Shown in pieces: positions 1-9,177 of a stretch of DNA of 36,493 nucleotides (the stretch's first letter is position 1; every line of letters starts with the position of its first letter). The notes below the pieces were generated by a model that searched no databases, had not been told where the DNA came from, and was given only the letters and a program-made list of their open reading frames with translations. The translations under genes and the position numbers were made by a program. The stretch covers positions 1 through 36,493 of the forward strand of contig CACHGH010000002.1 of NCBI GenBank assembly GCA_902579215.1. The letters are read 5' to 3'. The stretch comes from an uncultured Pelagibacteraceae bacterium. Lineage in GTDB: Bacteria > Pseudomonadota > Alphaproteobacteria > Pelagibacterales > Pelagibacteraceae.

Positions 1-2013
1 AATTTAGGTGAAATTATCAACGGAACTTTAGCTTTAATTGAAAATAAAGATATTAAATTAAGCGAACTAATGAAACACATACCTGGTCCTGACTTCCCCA
101 CAGGTGGGATCATAATAGGAAAAAATATTATAAAGGAGGGTTATAAATCTGGAAGAGGATCATTCAAAATTAGAGGAGAAGTTAATATTGAACAAGCAAA
201 AAATGGTAGAGAAAGATTAGTAATCAGCTCTATACCATATCAAATTAATAAATCAGTTTTAAATGAGCGTATAGCTGAACTTGTAAGAGATAAAAAAATT
301 GAAGGTATAAGAGATATAAGAGATGAGTCTAATAGAGAAGGTATAAGAGTTTCAATCGATTTAAGATCTAACGTTGAACCTGAAACTGTAAAAAGACAAT
401 TGTACAAATATACGTCGATCGAAAGTTCTTTTGGATTTAACACGCTTGCTATTGTTGATAACAAACCAAAGACTTGCAATCTTAAAGAATTTTTAGAAAA
501 CTTTTTAAAATTCAGAGAAGATGTGGTTATTAGAAAAACCAAATTTGATTTGAAAAAAGCTGAAACCAGAGCTCATATATTAATTGGTTTATCTGTTTCT
601 GTAGAAAATTTAGATAAAGTAATAAAAATAATTAGAAGTTCGAAAACTCCAGATGACGCAAAAAAAACTTTGCTAGGTATTAAATTTAAAATTAGCAAAT
701 CAATTAAATTAATAAATTTAGTTACTGAAAAAAAAGCTAAGAACACTTATTCTTTATCTGAGGAGCAAGTTAATTCGATATTAGACTTACGATTACAAAA
801 ATTAACTGCATTAGGAATTTATGAAATTGAAACAGAAATTAAAAAAATATCAGAACTAATAATAGGTTATAAAAAAATTATAAACTCAAAAAAGGAACTT
901 TTAAAAGTTATAAGCAATGAACTAAAAAATATTAAAGAAAAATTTGCTACTCCTAGAAGAACTAAAATAATAGATGCAGTATTAAATTATGATATAGAAG
1001 AAACTATACAAAAAGAAGCTGTTATTATTACGGTTACGCTCCAAGGGTACATTAAAAGAGGAGCTCTAAGTAGTGTTAAGCAGCAAAAAAGAGGGGGAAA
1101 AGGTAGATCTGGAATTAAAACGCGAGATGAAGACTCAGTAGTTCAAACATTATCTGTAAATACTCATACATCAGTATTATTTTTTTCTACTGAAGGATTA
1201 GTCTATAAAATTAAGGCTTGGAAAATACCAGAGGGGTCTGCTTTGTCTAAAGGTAAGTCTTTATTTAATATTTTACCTCTAAAAAATCACCAATCTATAA
1301 GTTCAATTATGCCATTTCCAGAAGAGAAATCAGAGTTAAAAGACTTAAAAATTGTTTTTGCAACAGCTAAAGGAAAAATAAGAAAAAACAATATTGAAGA
1401 TTTCTCATCTATAAGCTCATCAGGTAAAATTGCAATGAAACTTGATCAAAGTGATAAAATTATTGGTGTAAAAATTTGTAAAGAAGATCAGGATATAATT
1501 TTAAGCACAAAACTCGGTAAATGTATAAGATTTGAATCTAAAAAATTAAGAGTTTTTAAAGGTAGATCTTCTAAAGGAATTAGAGGTATCAATTTAGCAG
1601 AAAATGACTCGATAGTTTCTTTATCTATTACAGATCATGATTTAAGCAAAAAAAATGGAAAATTAAATAAGGATGATAAATCTGAGATTAAGGCAAAAGA
1701 AAAATTTATTTTATCAATAACAGAAAATGGTTTTGGTAAAAGAACATCTCATTATGATTTTAGAGTAACAAATAGAGGTGGTAAGGGAATTATAGGTATA
1801 GTTAATTCTACAAGAAACGGAAATGTTTCTTCTTCATTTCCTGTAAATGAAGGTGATGAAATATTAATATCTACTAACAAAGGTAGAGTGATAAGAGTTG
1901 CTGTTAAGGAAATTAGAGTTGCAGGCAGAAATACTCAAGGCGTTAGAATTATTAAGCTATCAGGTGATGAAAAAGTTGTTTCAGCAATAAGAATTGATGA
2001 TAATCTTCTATAA
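1..2013 (+). CDS. gyrA: DNA gyrase subunit A, 5'-truncated by the window edge
   Basis: Type II topoisomerase subunit that cuts and rejoins DNA while GyrB supplies ATP; the complex introduces negative supercoils. The reading frame is open from base 1, so 670 C-terminal residues are present and roughly the first 185, including the catalytic tyrosine region, lie outside. The motif HIPGPDFPTGG near the start and LDLRLQKLTALG further on match the breakage-reunion domain. The GyrA box reads QKRGGKG (bases 1084-1104), followed by the C-terminal beta-pinwheel repeats. The box separates it from ParC, which lacks a canonical one. The stop codon overlaps the coaD start (TAATG), so the two are probably co-transcribed. 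The ATG at 70 is internal, not the real start. Confidence 0.96.
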   Translation, partial: NLGEIINGTLALIENKDIKLSELMKHIPGPDFPTGGIIIGKNIIKEGYKSGRGSFKIRGEVNIEQAKNGRERLVISSIPYQINKSVLNERIAELVRDKKIEGIRDIRDESNREGIRVSIDLRSNVEPETVKRQLYKYTSIESSFGFNTLAIVDNKPKTCNLKEFLENFLKFREDVVIRKTKFDLKKAETRAHILIGLSVSVENLDKVIKIIRSSKTPDDAKKTLLGIKFKISKSIKLINLVTEKKAKNTYSLSEEQVNSILDLRLQKLTALGIYEIETEIKKISELIIGYKKIINSKKELLKVISNELKNIKEKFATPRRTKIIDAVLNYDIEETIQKEAVIITVTLQGYIKRGALSSVKQQKRGGKGRSGIKTRDEDSVVQTLSVNTHTSVLFFSTEGLVYKIKAWKIPEGSALSKGKSLFNILPLKNHQSISSIMPFPEEKSELKDLKIVFATAKGKIRKNNIEDFSSISSSGKIAMKLDQSDKIIGVKICKEDQDIILSTKLGKCIRFESKKLRVFKGRSSKGIRGINLAENDSIVSLSITDHDLSKKNGKLNKDDKSEIKAKEKFILSITENGFGKRTSHYDFRVTNRGGKGIIGIVNSTRNGNVSSSFPVNEGDEILISTNKGRVIRVAVKEIRVAGRNTQGVRIIKLSGDEKVVSAIRIDDNLL

Positions 2014-2507
2014 TGAAAACAAATGCTATATACCCTGGTACCTTCGACCCTATAACTTTTGGTCATATAGACGTAATAAAGAAATCTCTTAAGATAGTTG
2101 ATAAAGTTATCGTAGCTATATCTGATATAAATAATAAAAATTACCTTTTTTCAGCTGAGGAAAGAATTGAAATAGTTAAAAAGGCACTATTTTCAGATTT
2201 AAAATTAAATAAAAAAAGAGTTAAGGTTATACTGTTTAATTCTTTAACAACTAGTCTTTGTAAAAAAAATAATGCCAACATTATTTTACGTGGTTTAAGA
2301 GCTGTTTCTGATTTTGAGTACGAATTTCAATTAGCAGGTATGAATAGAAAACTAAATGAAAATATTGAAACTATTTTTTTAATGTCTAATATTGAAAATC
2401 AAATTATTTCATCTAAATTTGTTAAAGAAATAATTGCTTTAGGTGGTGATATTAAAAAATTTACAACTAAAAGTACAATAAAAGCATTAATGAAAAAATA
2501 TGAATAA
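2013..2507 (+). CDS. coaD: Phosphopantetheine adenylyltransferase
   Basis: Transfers AMP from ATP to 4'-phosphopantetheine, giving dephospho-CoA, the penultimate step of coenzyme A synthesis in the cytoplasm. The 164 residues match the usual bacterial size. The N-terminus YPGTFDPITFGHIDV carries the nucleotidyltransferase GxFDPxxxGH signature, and a C-terminal segment containing ISSKF is typical of the family. The start overlaps the gyrA stop by one base, and the end overlaps the following cyclophilin gene by 8 bases, so it sits in the middle of a translationally coupled run. Confidence 0.96.
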   Translation: MKTNAIYPGTFDPITFGHIDVIKKSLKIVDKVIVAISDINNKNYLFSAEERIEIVKKALFSDLKLNKKRVKVILFNSLTTSLCKKNNANIILRGLRAVSDFEYEFQLAGMNRKLNENIETIFLMSNIENQIISSKFVKEIIALGGDIKKFTTKSTIKALMKKYE

Positions 2508-3060
2508 AATTATATGGAATTATTTAATAGTTTTTTTATTATTTACTAACAATCTAATAGCGGAGGAAAATTTTATGATACTTAAACTTAAAGACGGTGA
2601 TGTTAAAATTGAACTTTTTTCTGATGTAGCACCTAAACATGTAGAAAGAATTAAAAAATTAGCAGATGATGGTAAGTACGATAATGTTGTTTTTCACAGA
2701 GTGATAGATGGATTTATGGCACAAACAGGAGATGTAAAATTTGGTAACTCTGCAAATGATGAATTTGATCTTAGAAGAGCAGGAACTGGTGGTTCTTCTT
2801 TACCAGATTTAAAAGCAGAATTTAACGATCTACCTCACGAAAGAGGAACTTTATCAATGGCTAGAGCACAAAATCCTGATAGTGCTAATAGTCAATTTTT
2901 TATTTGTTTTAAAGCAGCCCCTTTTTTAGATCGACAGTACACAGTTTTTGGTAAAGTGGTAGAAGGAATGGAGCTAGTTGATAAAATTAAAAAAGGTGAC
3001 TCTAATAACAATGGATCTGTGAATGATCCTGATAAAATTATAAGTTTTAAATCATTGTAA
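2500..3060 (+). CDS. Secreted cyclophilin-type peptidyl-prolyl cis-trans isomerase
   Basis: Catalyses cis-trans isomerisation of Xaa-Pro bonds, here probably in the periplasm as a folding factor. The first ~21 residues form a hydrophobic signal sequence ending in NNLIAEE. The cyclophilin core follows with VVFHRVIDGFMAQTGD (containing the catalytic Arg), LSMARAQNPDSANSQFFI, and the C-terminal YTVFGKVVEGM. At 186 residues it is the size of PpiA/PpiB-class enzymes. The start ATG lies inside the coaD stop region, an 8-base overlap. The paralogue (ppiA or ppiB) cannot be settled from sequence alone, so no symbol is given. Confidence 0.93.
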   Translation: MNKIIWNYLIVFLLFTNNLIAEENFMILKLKDGDVKIELFSDVAPKHVERIKKLADDGKYDNVVFHRVIDGFMAQTGDVKFGNSANDEFDLRRAGTGGSSLPDLKAEFNDLPHERGTLSMARAQNPDSANSQFFICFKAAPFLDRQYTVFGKVVEGMELVDKIKKGDSNNNGSVNDPDKIISFKSL

Positions 3061-3068
3061 ATAAATTA

Positions 3069-4181
3069 ATGGCATTAAAAAAATTTTCTTTTAATGTTAT
3101 TCAAAAACATAAATATGCTAGATGTGGAGTCATAAAAACACATAGAGGCAATATAAATACACCAGCATTTATGCCCGTTGGAACTCAGGCTACAGTTAAA
3201 GCAACTTTTTTAAATGATATAAAAAAAACTGGTTCTGAAATTATACTTTCTAATACTTATCATTTAATGTTAAGACCAGGTGTAGATAGAGTTAAAGCCG
3301 CTGGTGGTCTTCATTCTTTTATGAATTGTTCTTTACCAATATTAACTGACTCTGGAGGATTCCAAGTAATGTCTTTATCTAAACTAAATAAAGTTGATAG
3401 AGAAAAAGGAGCAATATTTAATTCTCACATAGATGGAAAAAAATACATTTTAAGTCCTGAAGAAAGTATCAAAATACAAAAGGGGCTGAATTCAGATATA
3501 GTAATGGTTATGGATGAATGTCCCAAAAAATCCAAAGATTATAACCTCATTAATAAGTCGATGGAACTTTCAACTTACTGGGCAAAAAGATCAAAAAAAA
3601 CTTTTGGCAATATACCGCATAAAGCATTGTTTGGAATCGTTCAAGGTGGTCTTTTTGATGATTTAAGAGAAAAATCTTTAAATGAATTAGTGAAAATAAA
3701 TTTTGATGGATATGCTGTTGGTGGACTAGCTGTTGGAGAAACTCAGAAAGAAATGTTTAAAGTTTTGGATAATCTAAAAAAAATAATGCCTGAGGAAAAA
3801 CCTAGATATTTAATGGGTGTAGGAACACCATCTGATATATTGGGCGCAGTAAAAAGAGGAATTGATATGTTTGACTGTGTTCTTCCCACTAGGTCAGGTA
3901 GAACTGGATTAGCTTTTACTTGGGACGGTAAAATTAATATAAGAAATTCAAAATATCAAAAGGATAATACACCCTTAGATTCAAATTGTACTAATTTTGA
4001 TTTGAATAAATATTCTAAGAATTATTTAAATCATCTATTTAATACTAATGAAATTTTGGCATCTATGATATTAACTTTGCATAATATTAACTTCTATCAA
4101 GAATTGATGAAATCTATAAGGCATCATATTAAAAATGGTACTTTTGATCATTTTCATGATAAATATATTGGTAGGTTGTAA
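3069..4181 (+). CDS. tgt: tRNA-guanine(34) transglycosylase with degenerate zinc site
   Basis: Exchanges guanine-34 for preQ1 in tRNAs with GUN anticodons, part of queuosine synthesis. The 370 residues are full length. Asp94 (in TDSGGFQVMS) and the nucleophile Asp269 (in DCVLPTRSGRTG) are both present, as is GLAVGE in the substrate pocket. The C-terminal zinc site is altered. Bacterial Tgt normally has C-x-C-x2-C plus a His 31 residues after the first Cys. Here Cys307 and His338 are kept with that exact spacing, but the other two positions are Asn309 and Leu312. The fold and catalytic residues argue for a working enzyme, possibly one that does not hold zinc in the usual way. It lies 8 bases after the cyclophilin gene. 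Confidence 0.95.
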   Translation: MALKKFSFNVIQKHKYARCGVIKTHRGNINTPAFMPVGTQATVKATFLNDIKKTGSEIILSNTYHLMLRPGVDRVKAAGGLHSFMNCSLPILTDSGGFQVMSLSKLNKVDREKGAIFNSHIDGKKYILSPEESIKIQKGLNSDIVMVMDECPKKSKDYNLINKSMELSTYWAKRSKKTFGNIPHKALFGIVQGGLFDDLREKSLNELVKINFDGYAVGGLAVGETQKEMFKVLDNLKKIMPEEKPRYLMGVGTPSDILGAVKRGIDMFDCVLPTRSGRTGLAFTWDGKINIRNSKYQKDNTPLDSNCTNFDLNKYSKNYLNHLFNTNEILASMILTLHNINFYQELMKSIRHHIKNGTFDHFHDKYIGRL

Positions 4182-4234
4182 TATTTATTCACATTGATTA
4201 TTTCGGAAAAAAGTCTATAAGATTTTTTATTGAT

Positions 4235-4310
<76 letters not shown>

Positions 4311-5138
4311 TTAACTAATCTTAATTGGTGGATATTCTAAAATTACCTGATTCATCCAATCGTTTATTTTTTTTATTCTATTAGTTGAAGATGGATGTGT
4401 GCTCATGAACTCAGGTGGTTCTTTTCCTTTATTTGCTTCTTTCATTCTTTCCCAGATTTTTACAGTCTCTCTGATATCGTATCCTGAGAGAGAAGAAAAA
4501 ATTAACCCCATGTAGTCAGCTTCGCTTTCTTGTTTCCTGTTAAAAGGATTAAGAATTCCAATTTGGGACAACAAACCAACTGTATTCATTCCAGTTGCTC
4601 TATTAACTTGAGAAAGTTTGCCCCCAGTAAATATATCAATTAATGATGTGCTTGTGTTAAGTAAAACAGTTCTGCTAGCTCTTTCAACTGAATGTTTAGC
4701 TACGGCATGCGCTATTTCATGACCCATTACAGCCGCAAGACCATTTGTATTTTTTGTTATATCTAGCATTCCAGTGTATACAGCTATTTTTCCTCCTGGC
4801 ATGCACCAAGCGTTTTTAACTTTTTTATTATCGATCAATATATACTCCCACTCAAAGTTTTGTGTTGGATCAGGTAAATTAGATTGTGCAAAATATTCAC
4901 CAATTGAATCTTCCATCTTTTTACCAATTTCTTTTATTTCATTTAATGTTTTGATATCAGGACTTAGCTTTTCATTTTCTTTAATCTTTTCAAAAACAGC
5001 AGCTGCCTGGGCATTTAATTTGGCCTCTGGTACCAATTTTAATTGTTTTCTTTCAGTTATTGGGGTTGAAGAGCATGACGATAAACCAAATGACATACAC
5101 CCACAGCCAAATAAATGTAAAAAATCTCTTCTATTCAT
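4311..5138 (-). CDS. M48-family metalloprotease, Tat-type lipoprotein
   Basis: Zinc metalloprotease of the M48 group (BepA/LoiP/YcaL relatives), probably acting in envelope protein quality control. The motif HEIAH occupies residues 140-144, and a downstream ESEAD (residues 204-208) supplies the third zinc ligand. The N-terminus has a twin-arginine-like motif (NRRDFL), a hydrophobic stretch and a lipobox ending LSSC at Cys22. This suggests Tat export followed by lipid attachment; RR-containing signals sometimes still use Sec. The 275 residues cover only the protease domain, with no TPR extension as in BepA. It is transcribed towards tRNA-Lys and is divergent from the DUF502 gene, with a 38-bp gap that must hold both promoters. 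Confidence 0.9.
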   Translation of the reverse strand: MNRRDFLHLFGCGCMSFGLSSCSSTPITERKQLKLVPEAKLNAQAAAVFEKIKENEKLSPDIKTLNEIKEIGKKMEDSIGEYFAQSNLPDPTQNFEWEYILIDNKKVKNAWCMPGGKIAVYTGMLDITKNTNGLAAVMGHEIAHAVAKHSVERASRTVLLNTSTSLIDIFTGGKLSQVNRATGMNTVGLLSQIGILNPFNRKQESEADYMGLIFSSLSGYDIRETVKIWERMKEANKGKEPPEFMSTHPSSTNRIKKINDWMNQVILEYPPIKIS

Positions 5139-5176
5139 ATATTAAATAATTATAATACTATACTACTTGATTCAAT

Positions 5177-5797
5177 ATGAACATTTTAAAAAAAAGACGT
5201 AAATCAATTATATTATCATTAAGAAATTATTTTATCACTGGAATAGTTGTGCTTGTACCAATTGGCATAACATTATATCTTACAAAATTTTTTATTCAAA
5301 TATCATCTAAAATTATACCTAACGAAATAAATCCAAATAGCTATCTACCATTTGCTATACCAGGTATTGAAATTTTGCTATCTATTATACTTATAACTAT
5401 TATAGGTGGATTGTCGTTATCTTTTATAGGAAAAAAAGTTCTGCAAATTTTTAATGATATTTTAAAAAGAATACCTATTTTAAGAACAATTTATTCAGCA
5501 ATAGGACAAATGGCTGAAACACTTGCACCAAATAAAACTTCAAGAAAAAGTGTTGTATTAATTGAATACCCAAGAAAGGGAAGTTGGGCTGTGGGCTTTG
5601 CCACAAAAGAGAATAAAGGTGAAATTTCTAAAAAAACTAATAAAGAACTTATTAATGTTTTTGTACCAACAACACCAAATCCAACTAGCGGGTTCCTTTT
5701 GATGTTCCCTAAAGATGAGGTTGTTTATCTAGATATGACTTTTGAAGAAGCTTCAAAATTTATTGTCTCTGCTGGCACTTCAGGTAAACAAAATTAA
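5177..5797 (+). CDS. DUF502 family membrane protein
   Basis: Conserved inner-membrane protein of unknown biochemical role. Two hydrophobic segments are clear: about residues 16-40 (ending in the GITLYLTKFF stretch) and about 58-85 (IEILLSIILITIIGGLSLSFIGK). A soluble C-terminal domain follows with the family-typical IPILRTIYSAIGQ and VFVPTTPNPTSGFLLMFP. Length 206 is usual. Its TAA stop and the recG stop share a TTAA palindrome, so the two convergent genes overlap by 4 bases. Family assignment is from recognised motifs; function is not known. Confidence 0.85.
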   Translation: MNILKKRRKSIILSLRNYFITGIVVLVPIGITLYLTKFFIQISSKIIPNEINPNSYLPFAIPGIEILLSIILITIIGGLSLSFIGKKVLQIFNDILKRIPILRTIYSAIGQMAETLAPNKTSRKSVVLIEYPRKGSWAVGFATKENKGEISKKTNKELINVFVPTTPNPTSGFLLMFPKDEVVYLDMTFEEASKFIVSAGTSGKQN

Positions 5798-7842
5798 ACT
5801 AAATCGTTAATAATTTCTGCCTGATCGTACAGTTTAATTAATGGTTTAAATTTTAACAGACTCTCTTTGTTTTTCTCAATTCTACGAATTTCGTTTTCGG
5901 CTAATTTAAATAAACCATCATGATGTATTGGATCTGCTAGTCTAAAATATTTGATACCACTTTGTTTAAAACCTAGCAAATCACCAAATCCTCTTAATTT
6001 CATATCTTCTAAAGATATTGTAAACCCATCATTATTTTTTTTTAAAATTGTTATCCTTTTCCTAGCATTTTCACTTAAATTATTTTTGAACATCAATATA
6101 CAATAGGACTGCTTTGTACCTCTGCCAACTCTACCTCTTAACTGATGTAATTGTGATAAACCAAATTTGTTAGCATTTTCTATTATGATCACAGTTGCAT
6201 TTGGAAAATCAATTCCGACTTCAATAACAGTAGTAGAAACTAAAATTTTATATTTTTTTTTTAAAAATTTTTTAAGTATTTTTTCTTTATCATCAGGGTT
6301 AATATTTCCATGTATAATGGCGACTTGATTTGGAAATTTTTTCTTTAAATAATCATATTTTTTAATTGCAGATTCATGATCAATCTTTTTCGATTCTTCT
6401 ATTAATGGACAAACCCAAAAAATTTGATTGTCATTTAAAACTTCTTTTTTAACAAATTTTAGGACATCATCGATTTTTGCTTCATTTTTACTATATGTAA
6501 GTACTTCCTTTCTATTTTTAGGTTTTTCTTTAATTATCGATAAATCCATATCTCCATACATTGTCATAGTTAAAGTACGTGGTATAGGTGTAGCTGACAT
6601 CAATAAAATATCACAATTAACTCCTCCCTTATCTGATAATTTTTTTCTTTGTCTAACACCAAATTTGTGTTGTTCGTCTATAATAATATAACCAAGTTTT
6701 TTAAAATTAATTTTTTTTTGAAATAAAGCATGAGTTCCGAAAACTATATGCGTGTTAAAAGTTTCGATATCATTATAAATGTTTTTTTTAATTTTGGTTT
6801 CAGTTTTGCCTGTTAACAAATCTATTTTAACTTTGTCAGGAAAAATATTTTTTGCTAACGTATAATGTTGCCTAGCAAGAATTTCTGTAGGTGCCATCAT
6901 CGCAACTTGAAAACCAGAGTCGATAACATTTAATGCAGACGCCAATGCTACAATTGTTTTTCCTGTTCCTACATCACCTTGTAAAATTCTGAACATTTTA
7001 GAATCTGATGAAAGATCATAGTTTATTTCGTTTAGTGCTTTTTTTTGATCATTGGTGAGTTTAAAATTAACCTTTTTTTCTAAATCATTGATATTTTTTT
7101 TTGAAATAATCTTTTTATGTTTTTTGTTTTTCTTAATAGATTTTCTAATTTCAGAAAATAATATATTAGATGCCAATATTTCGTCAAATACTAGTCTTCT
7201 ATAAAAATCACTATTTAAGTTGCCTATATTTTTTGAGTCATGAAGCTTTAAAATAGATGACTTCCAACTTTCGTTACCAAATAACTTTAGTACTTCTGGA
7301 TTTAACCATTCATGTAAATCTGGTAAATTTTGTAAAATTTGATTAATAATTTTATTATATACTTTTTCACTAATTCCCTCAGTCAGTGTATATTTGTTAT
7401 GAATTTTTTCTATTATAGAACTATCTTTTGATACATATGTAGGGTTTGTTATTTGATATTTTTTTTTAAAATAATTAATTTTTCCACTTATAGTAACAGT
7501 TTCACTTAATGGTAATATTTTTCTTATATAACCTTCGTAACTATTAAAAAAAACGCATTCTATAGATCCTGTATCATCTTCGCATATTACTTTATTTGGC
7601 AAGTTTCTAATTCTTGGAAAAGAATATTTTTTGACAACAACTTTTAATGTTGCAACACTACCTATATGAAGTTGATTTATTTTTAGTTTTTCTGATCTAT
7701 CTACATAAGATTTTGGTAATTTAAATAACAAATCAAATAAATTAAATATTTTTTTTTGTTTTAATATCTCTGCAGTTTTTTTACCAACTCCCTTTAGTTT
7801 GGTTAAATCCTGCAGCAAATATTGATATTTATTCATCTCCAT
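5794..7842 (-). CDS. recG: ATP-dependent DNA helicase RecG
   Basis: Branch-migrating helicase that remodels stalled forks, D-loops and R-loops. An N-terminal wedge/OB domain (about residues 1-240) precedes two helicase lobes. Visible motifs are GDVGTGKT (Walker A), DEQHKFG (DEAH-like motif II), MSATPIPRT (motif III) and the RecG-typical LRGRVGRG (motif VI). The 682 residues are normal. Two in-frame ATGs lie six bases apart at the start (codons 1 and 3), and either could be used. It is divergent from sdhE with a 26-base gap; recG beside the sdhE/DUF339 gene is a common alphaproteobacterial arrangement. Confidence 0.96.
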   Translation of the reverse strand: MEMNKYQYLLQDLTKLKGVGKKTAEILKQKKIFNLFDLLFKLPKSYVDRSEKLKINQLHIGSVATLKVVVKKYSFPRIRNLPNKVICEDDTGSIECVFFNSYEGYIRKILPLSETVTISGKINYFKKKYQITNPTYVSKDSSIIEKIHNKYTLTEGISEKVYNKIINQILQNLPDLHEWLNPEVLKLFGNESWKSSILKLHDSKNIGNLNSDFYRRLVFDEILASNILFSEIRKSIKKNKKHKKIISKKNINDLEKKVNFKLTNDQKKALNEINYDLSSDSKMFRILQGDVGTGKTIVALASALNVIDSGFQVAMMAPTEILARQHYTLAKNIFPDKVKIDLLTGKTETKIKKNIYNDIETFNTHIVFGTHALFQKKINFKKLGYIIIDEQHKFGVRQRKKLSDKGGVNCDILLMSATPIPRTLTMTMYGDMDLSIIKEKPKNRKEVLTYSKNEAKIDDVLKFVKKEVLNDNQIFWVCPLIEESKKIDHESAIKKYDYLKKKFPNQVAIIHGNINPDDKEKILKKFLKKKYKILVSTTVIEVGIDFPNATVIIIENANKFGLSQLHQLRGRVGRGTKQSYCILMFKNNLSENARKRITILKKNNDGFTISLEDMKLRGFGDLLGFKQSGIKYFRLADPIHHDGLFKLAENEIRRIEKNKESLLKFKPLIKLYDQAEIINDLV

Positions 7843-7868
7843 GCTCTAATATAATATATTTATTAATT

Positions 7869-8126
7869 ATGTCTTTAGAAATTCAAGATTTAAAAAATAA
7901 GATACTTTACAGGTCAAGCTATAGAGGCACAAAAGAAATGGATCTACTTTTAAAAGGTTTTGTTGATAATGTGATTGATGCTCTTAATAAAGAAGATTTA
8001 TCAAGTTTACTAGATTTGATTAGCCTAGATGATGATAATCTTTACAAGTTTAAAATTGGTAAGAAAACAAGTATCTTAATCAAAGAAAATAAAATTACTA
8101 AATTATTTAAAGATTTTAACTTGTAA
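7869..8126 (+). CDS. sdhE: FAD assembly factor SdhE (DUF339)
   Basis: Small cytoplasmic protein that helps attach FAD covalently to SdhA of succinate dehydrogenase. The 85 residues are the family size, and the diagnostic RGxxExD motif is present as RGTKEMD near residue 20, followed by the leucine-rich helix LLLKGF. It starts 26 bases from the divergent recG start and ends 7 bases before the reverse tRNA-Ser gene. Confidence 0.92.
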   Translation: MSLEIQDLKNKILYRSSYRGTKEMDLLLKGFVDNVIDALNKEDLSSLLDLISLDDDNLYKFKIGKKTSILIKENKITKLFKDFNL

Positions 8127-8133
8127 ATATAAA

Positions 8134-8223
8134 TGGCGGAGAGACTGGGATTCGAACCCAGGAAAGAGTTGCCCCTTTGCCGGTTTTCAAGACCGGTGCT
8201 TTCAACCGCTCAGCCATCTCTCC
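8134..8223 (-). tRNA. tRNA-Ser (anticodon TGA)
   Basis: Read on the minus strand: acceptor GGAGAGA/TCTCTCC, anticodon stem CCGGT/ACCGG around CTTGAAA (anticodon TGA), a long variable arm as expected for a class II tRNA, T-arm CTGGG-TTCGAAT-CCCAG, and an encoded CCA after a G discriminator. Length 90 nt. Confidence 0.97.
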
Positions 8224-8298
8224 ATGTGCTTGTTTTTATAAGTATAATTTTAAAATTCAACAAAAAAATAGTATAACAAAATTAATTAGTCTTAGATT

Positions 8299-9177
8299 AT
8301 GAAACAATCACAATTTAAAAAAGGAATTATATATGCTTGTGCAGGTTCTTTGTGGTGGGGCTTGTTAGGAACTATTTTTTTTAAATATATTTCTTCAATG
8401 GGAGCTTTAGAGGTTACAGTTCATAGATTAATTTGGACTTGCTTAATACTTTTTACAACAACTATTATTTTTAAAAAGATAGACGTTTTTAAAAAAATTA
8501 TTTATCAAAGAAAAAAAATTTTTATTTTATTTTTAACAAGTATACTAATTTTTTTAAATTGGGGAACTTGGATTTATGCTATTTCTATTAATAAAATTAT
8601 AGATGCTAGTTATGGTTATTTTATTTTTCCAATACTAAACATTTTTTTAGGATATATTTTTTTAGGAGAAAAATTAAATTTTAAAAGAAAAATTTCTATA
8701 TTTGCTGTAATTTTATCGTCAGTATATTTACTTTTTAATCTTGAGTCATTTCCGTGGATTGGTTTTCTTGTTGCTTTTTTTTGGAGCACTTATAACTTTC
8801 TAAGAAAAAAAATAAGTGTTGATACTGATGTTGGGCTATTCGTGGAAGCTCTTTTCATGTTGCCAATTGCTTTAATTATTTCTTATTTTATTTACGAAAC
8901 TGGAAATAATGATTTTAGTTTAGTACTCCCAATCAATATTTTGTTTTTATTCTTGGCTGGGGTTATGACGGTGATTCCTTTATTTCTGTTTATTAAAGGT
9001 TTAGAAAAAACAACCATGGCTACATCAGGATTGATCTTTTTTGTTACGCCAACAAGTCAATTTTTATTAGGTTTTTTTTATTATAATGAACCCTTTAATT
9101 TAACCAAGTTAATTAGTTTTATTATTATATGGATAGCTGTATTTATATATTTAAAAGATCTATATGAAAAATATTAA
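8299..9177 (+). CDS. rarD: RarD-type EamA/DMT permease
   Basis: Inner-membrane permease of the drug/metabolite transporter superfamily, RarD subgroup. The 292 residues hold about ten hydrophobic helices in two halves. The N-terminal KKGIIYACAGSLWWGLLG and VTVHRLIWT, and the C-terminal MTVIPLFLFIKGLEKTTMATSGL, are characteristic of RarD-like proteins. The natural substrate is not known; chloramphenicol sensitivity is the historical label only. Its last 14 bases overlap the following transglycosylase gene, suggesting co-transcription with the cell-wall genes downstream. Confidence 0.88.
   Translation: MKQSQFKKGIIYACAGSLWWGLLGTIFFKYISSMGALEVTVHRLIWTCLILFTTTIIFKKIDVFKKIIYQRKKIFILFLTSILIFLNWGTWIYAISINKIIDASYGYFIFPILNIFLGYIFLGEKLNFKRKISIFAVILSSVYLLFNLESFPWIGFLVAFFWSTYNFLRKKISVDTDVGLFVEALFMLPIALIISYFIYETGNNDFSLVLPINILFLFLAGVMTVIPLFLFIKGLEKTTMATSGLIFFVTPTSQFLLGFFYYNEPFNLTKLISFIIIWIAVFIYLKDLYEKY

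Noticed and set aside
240-542. 100-codon minus-strand frame inside gyrA
   Set aside because: It is antisense to the conserved GyrA core, with no independent features.
4774-5145. 123-codon plus-strand frame opposite the M48 lipoprotein gene
   Set aside because: It is fully antisense to a gene with clear motifs and shows no motif of its own.
6428-6691. 87-codon plus-strand frame inside recG
   Set aside because: It is antisense to the RecG helicase motifs.
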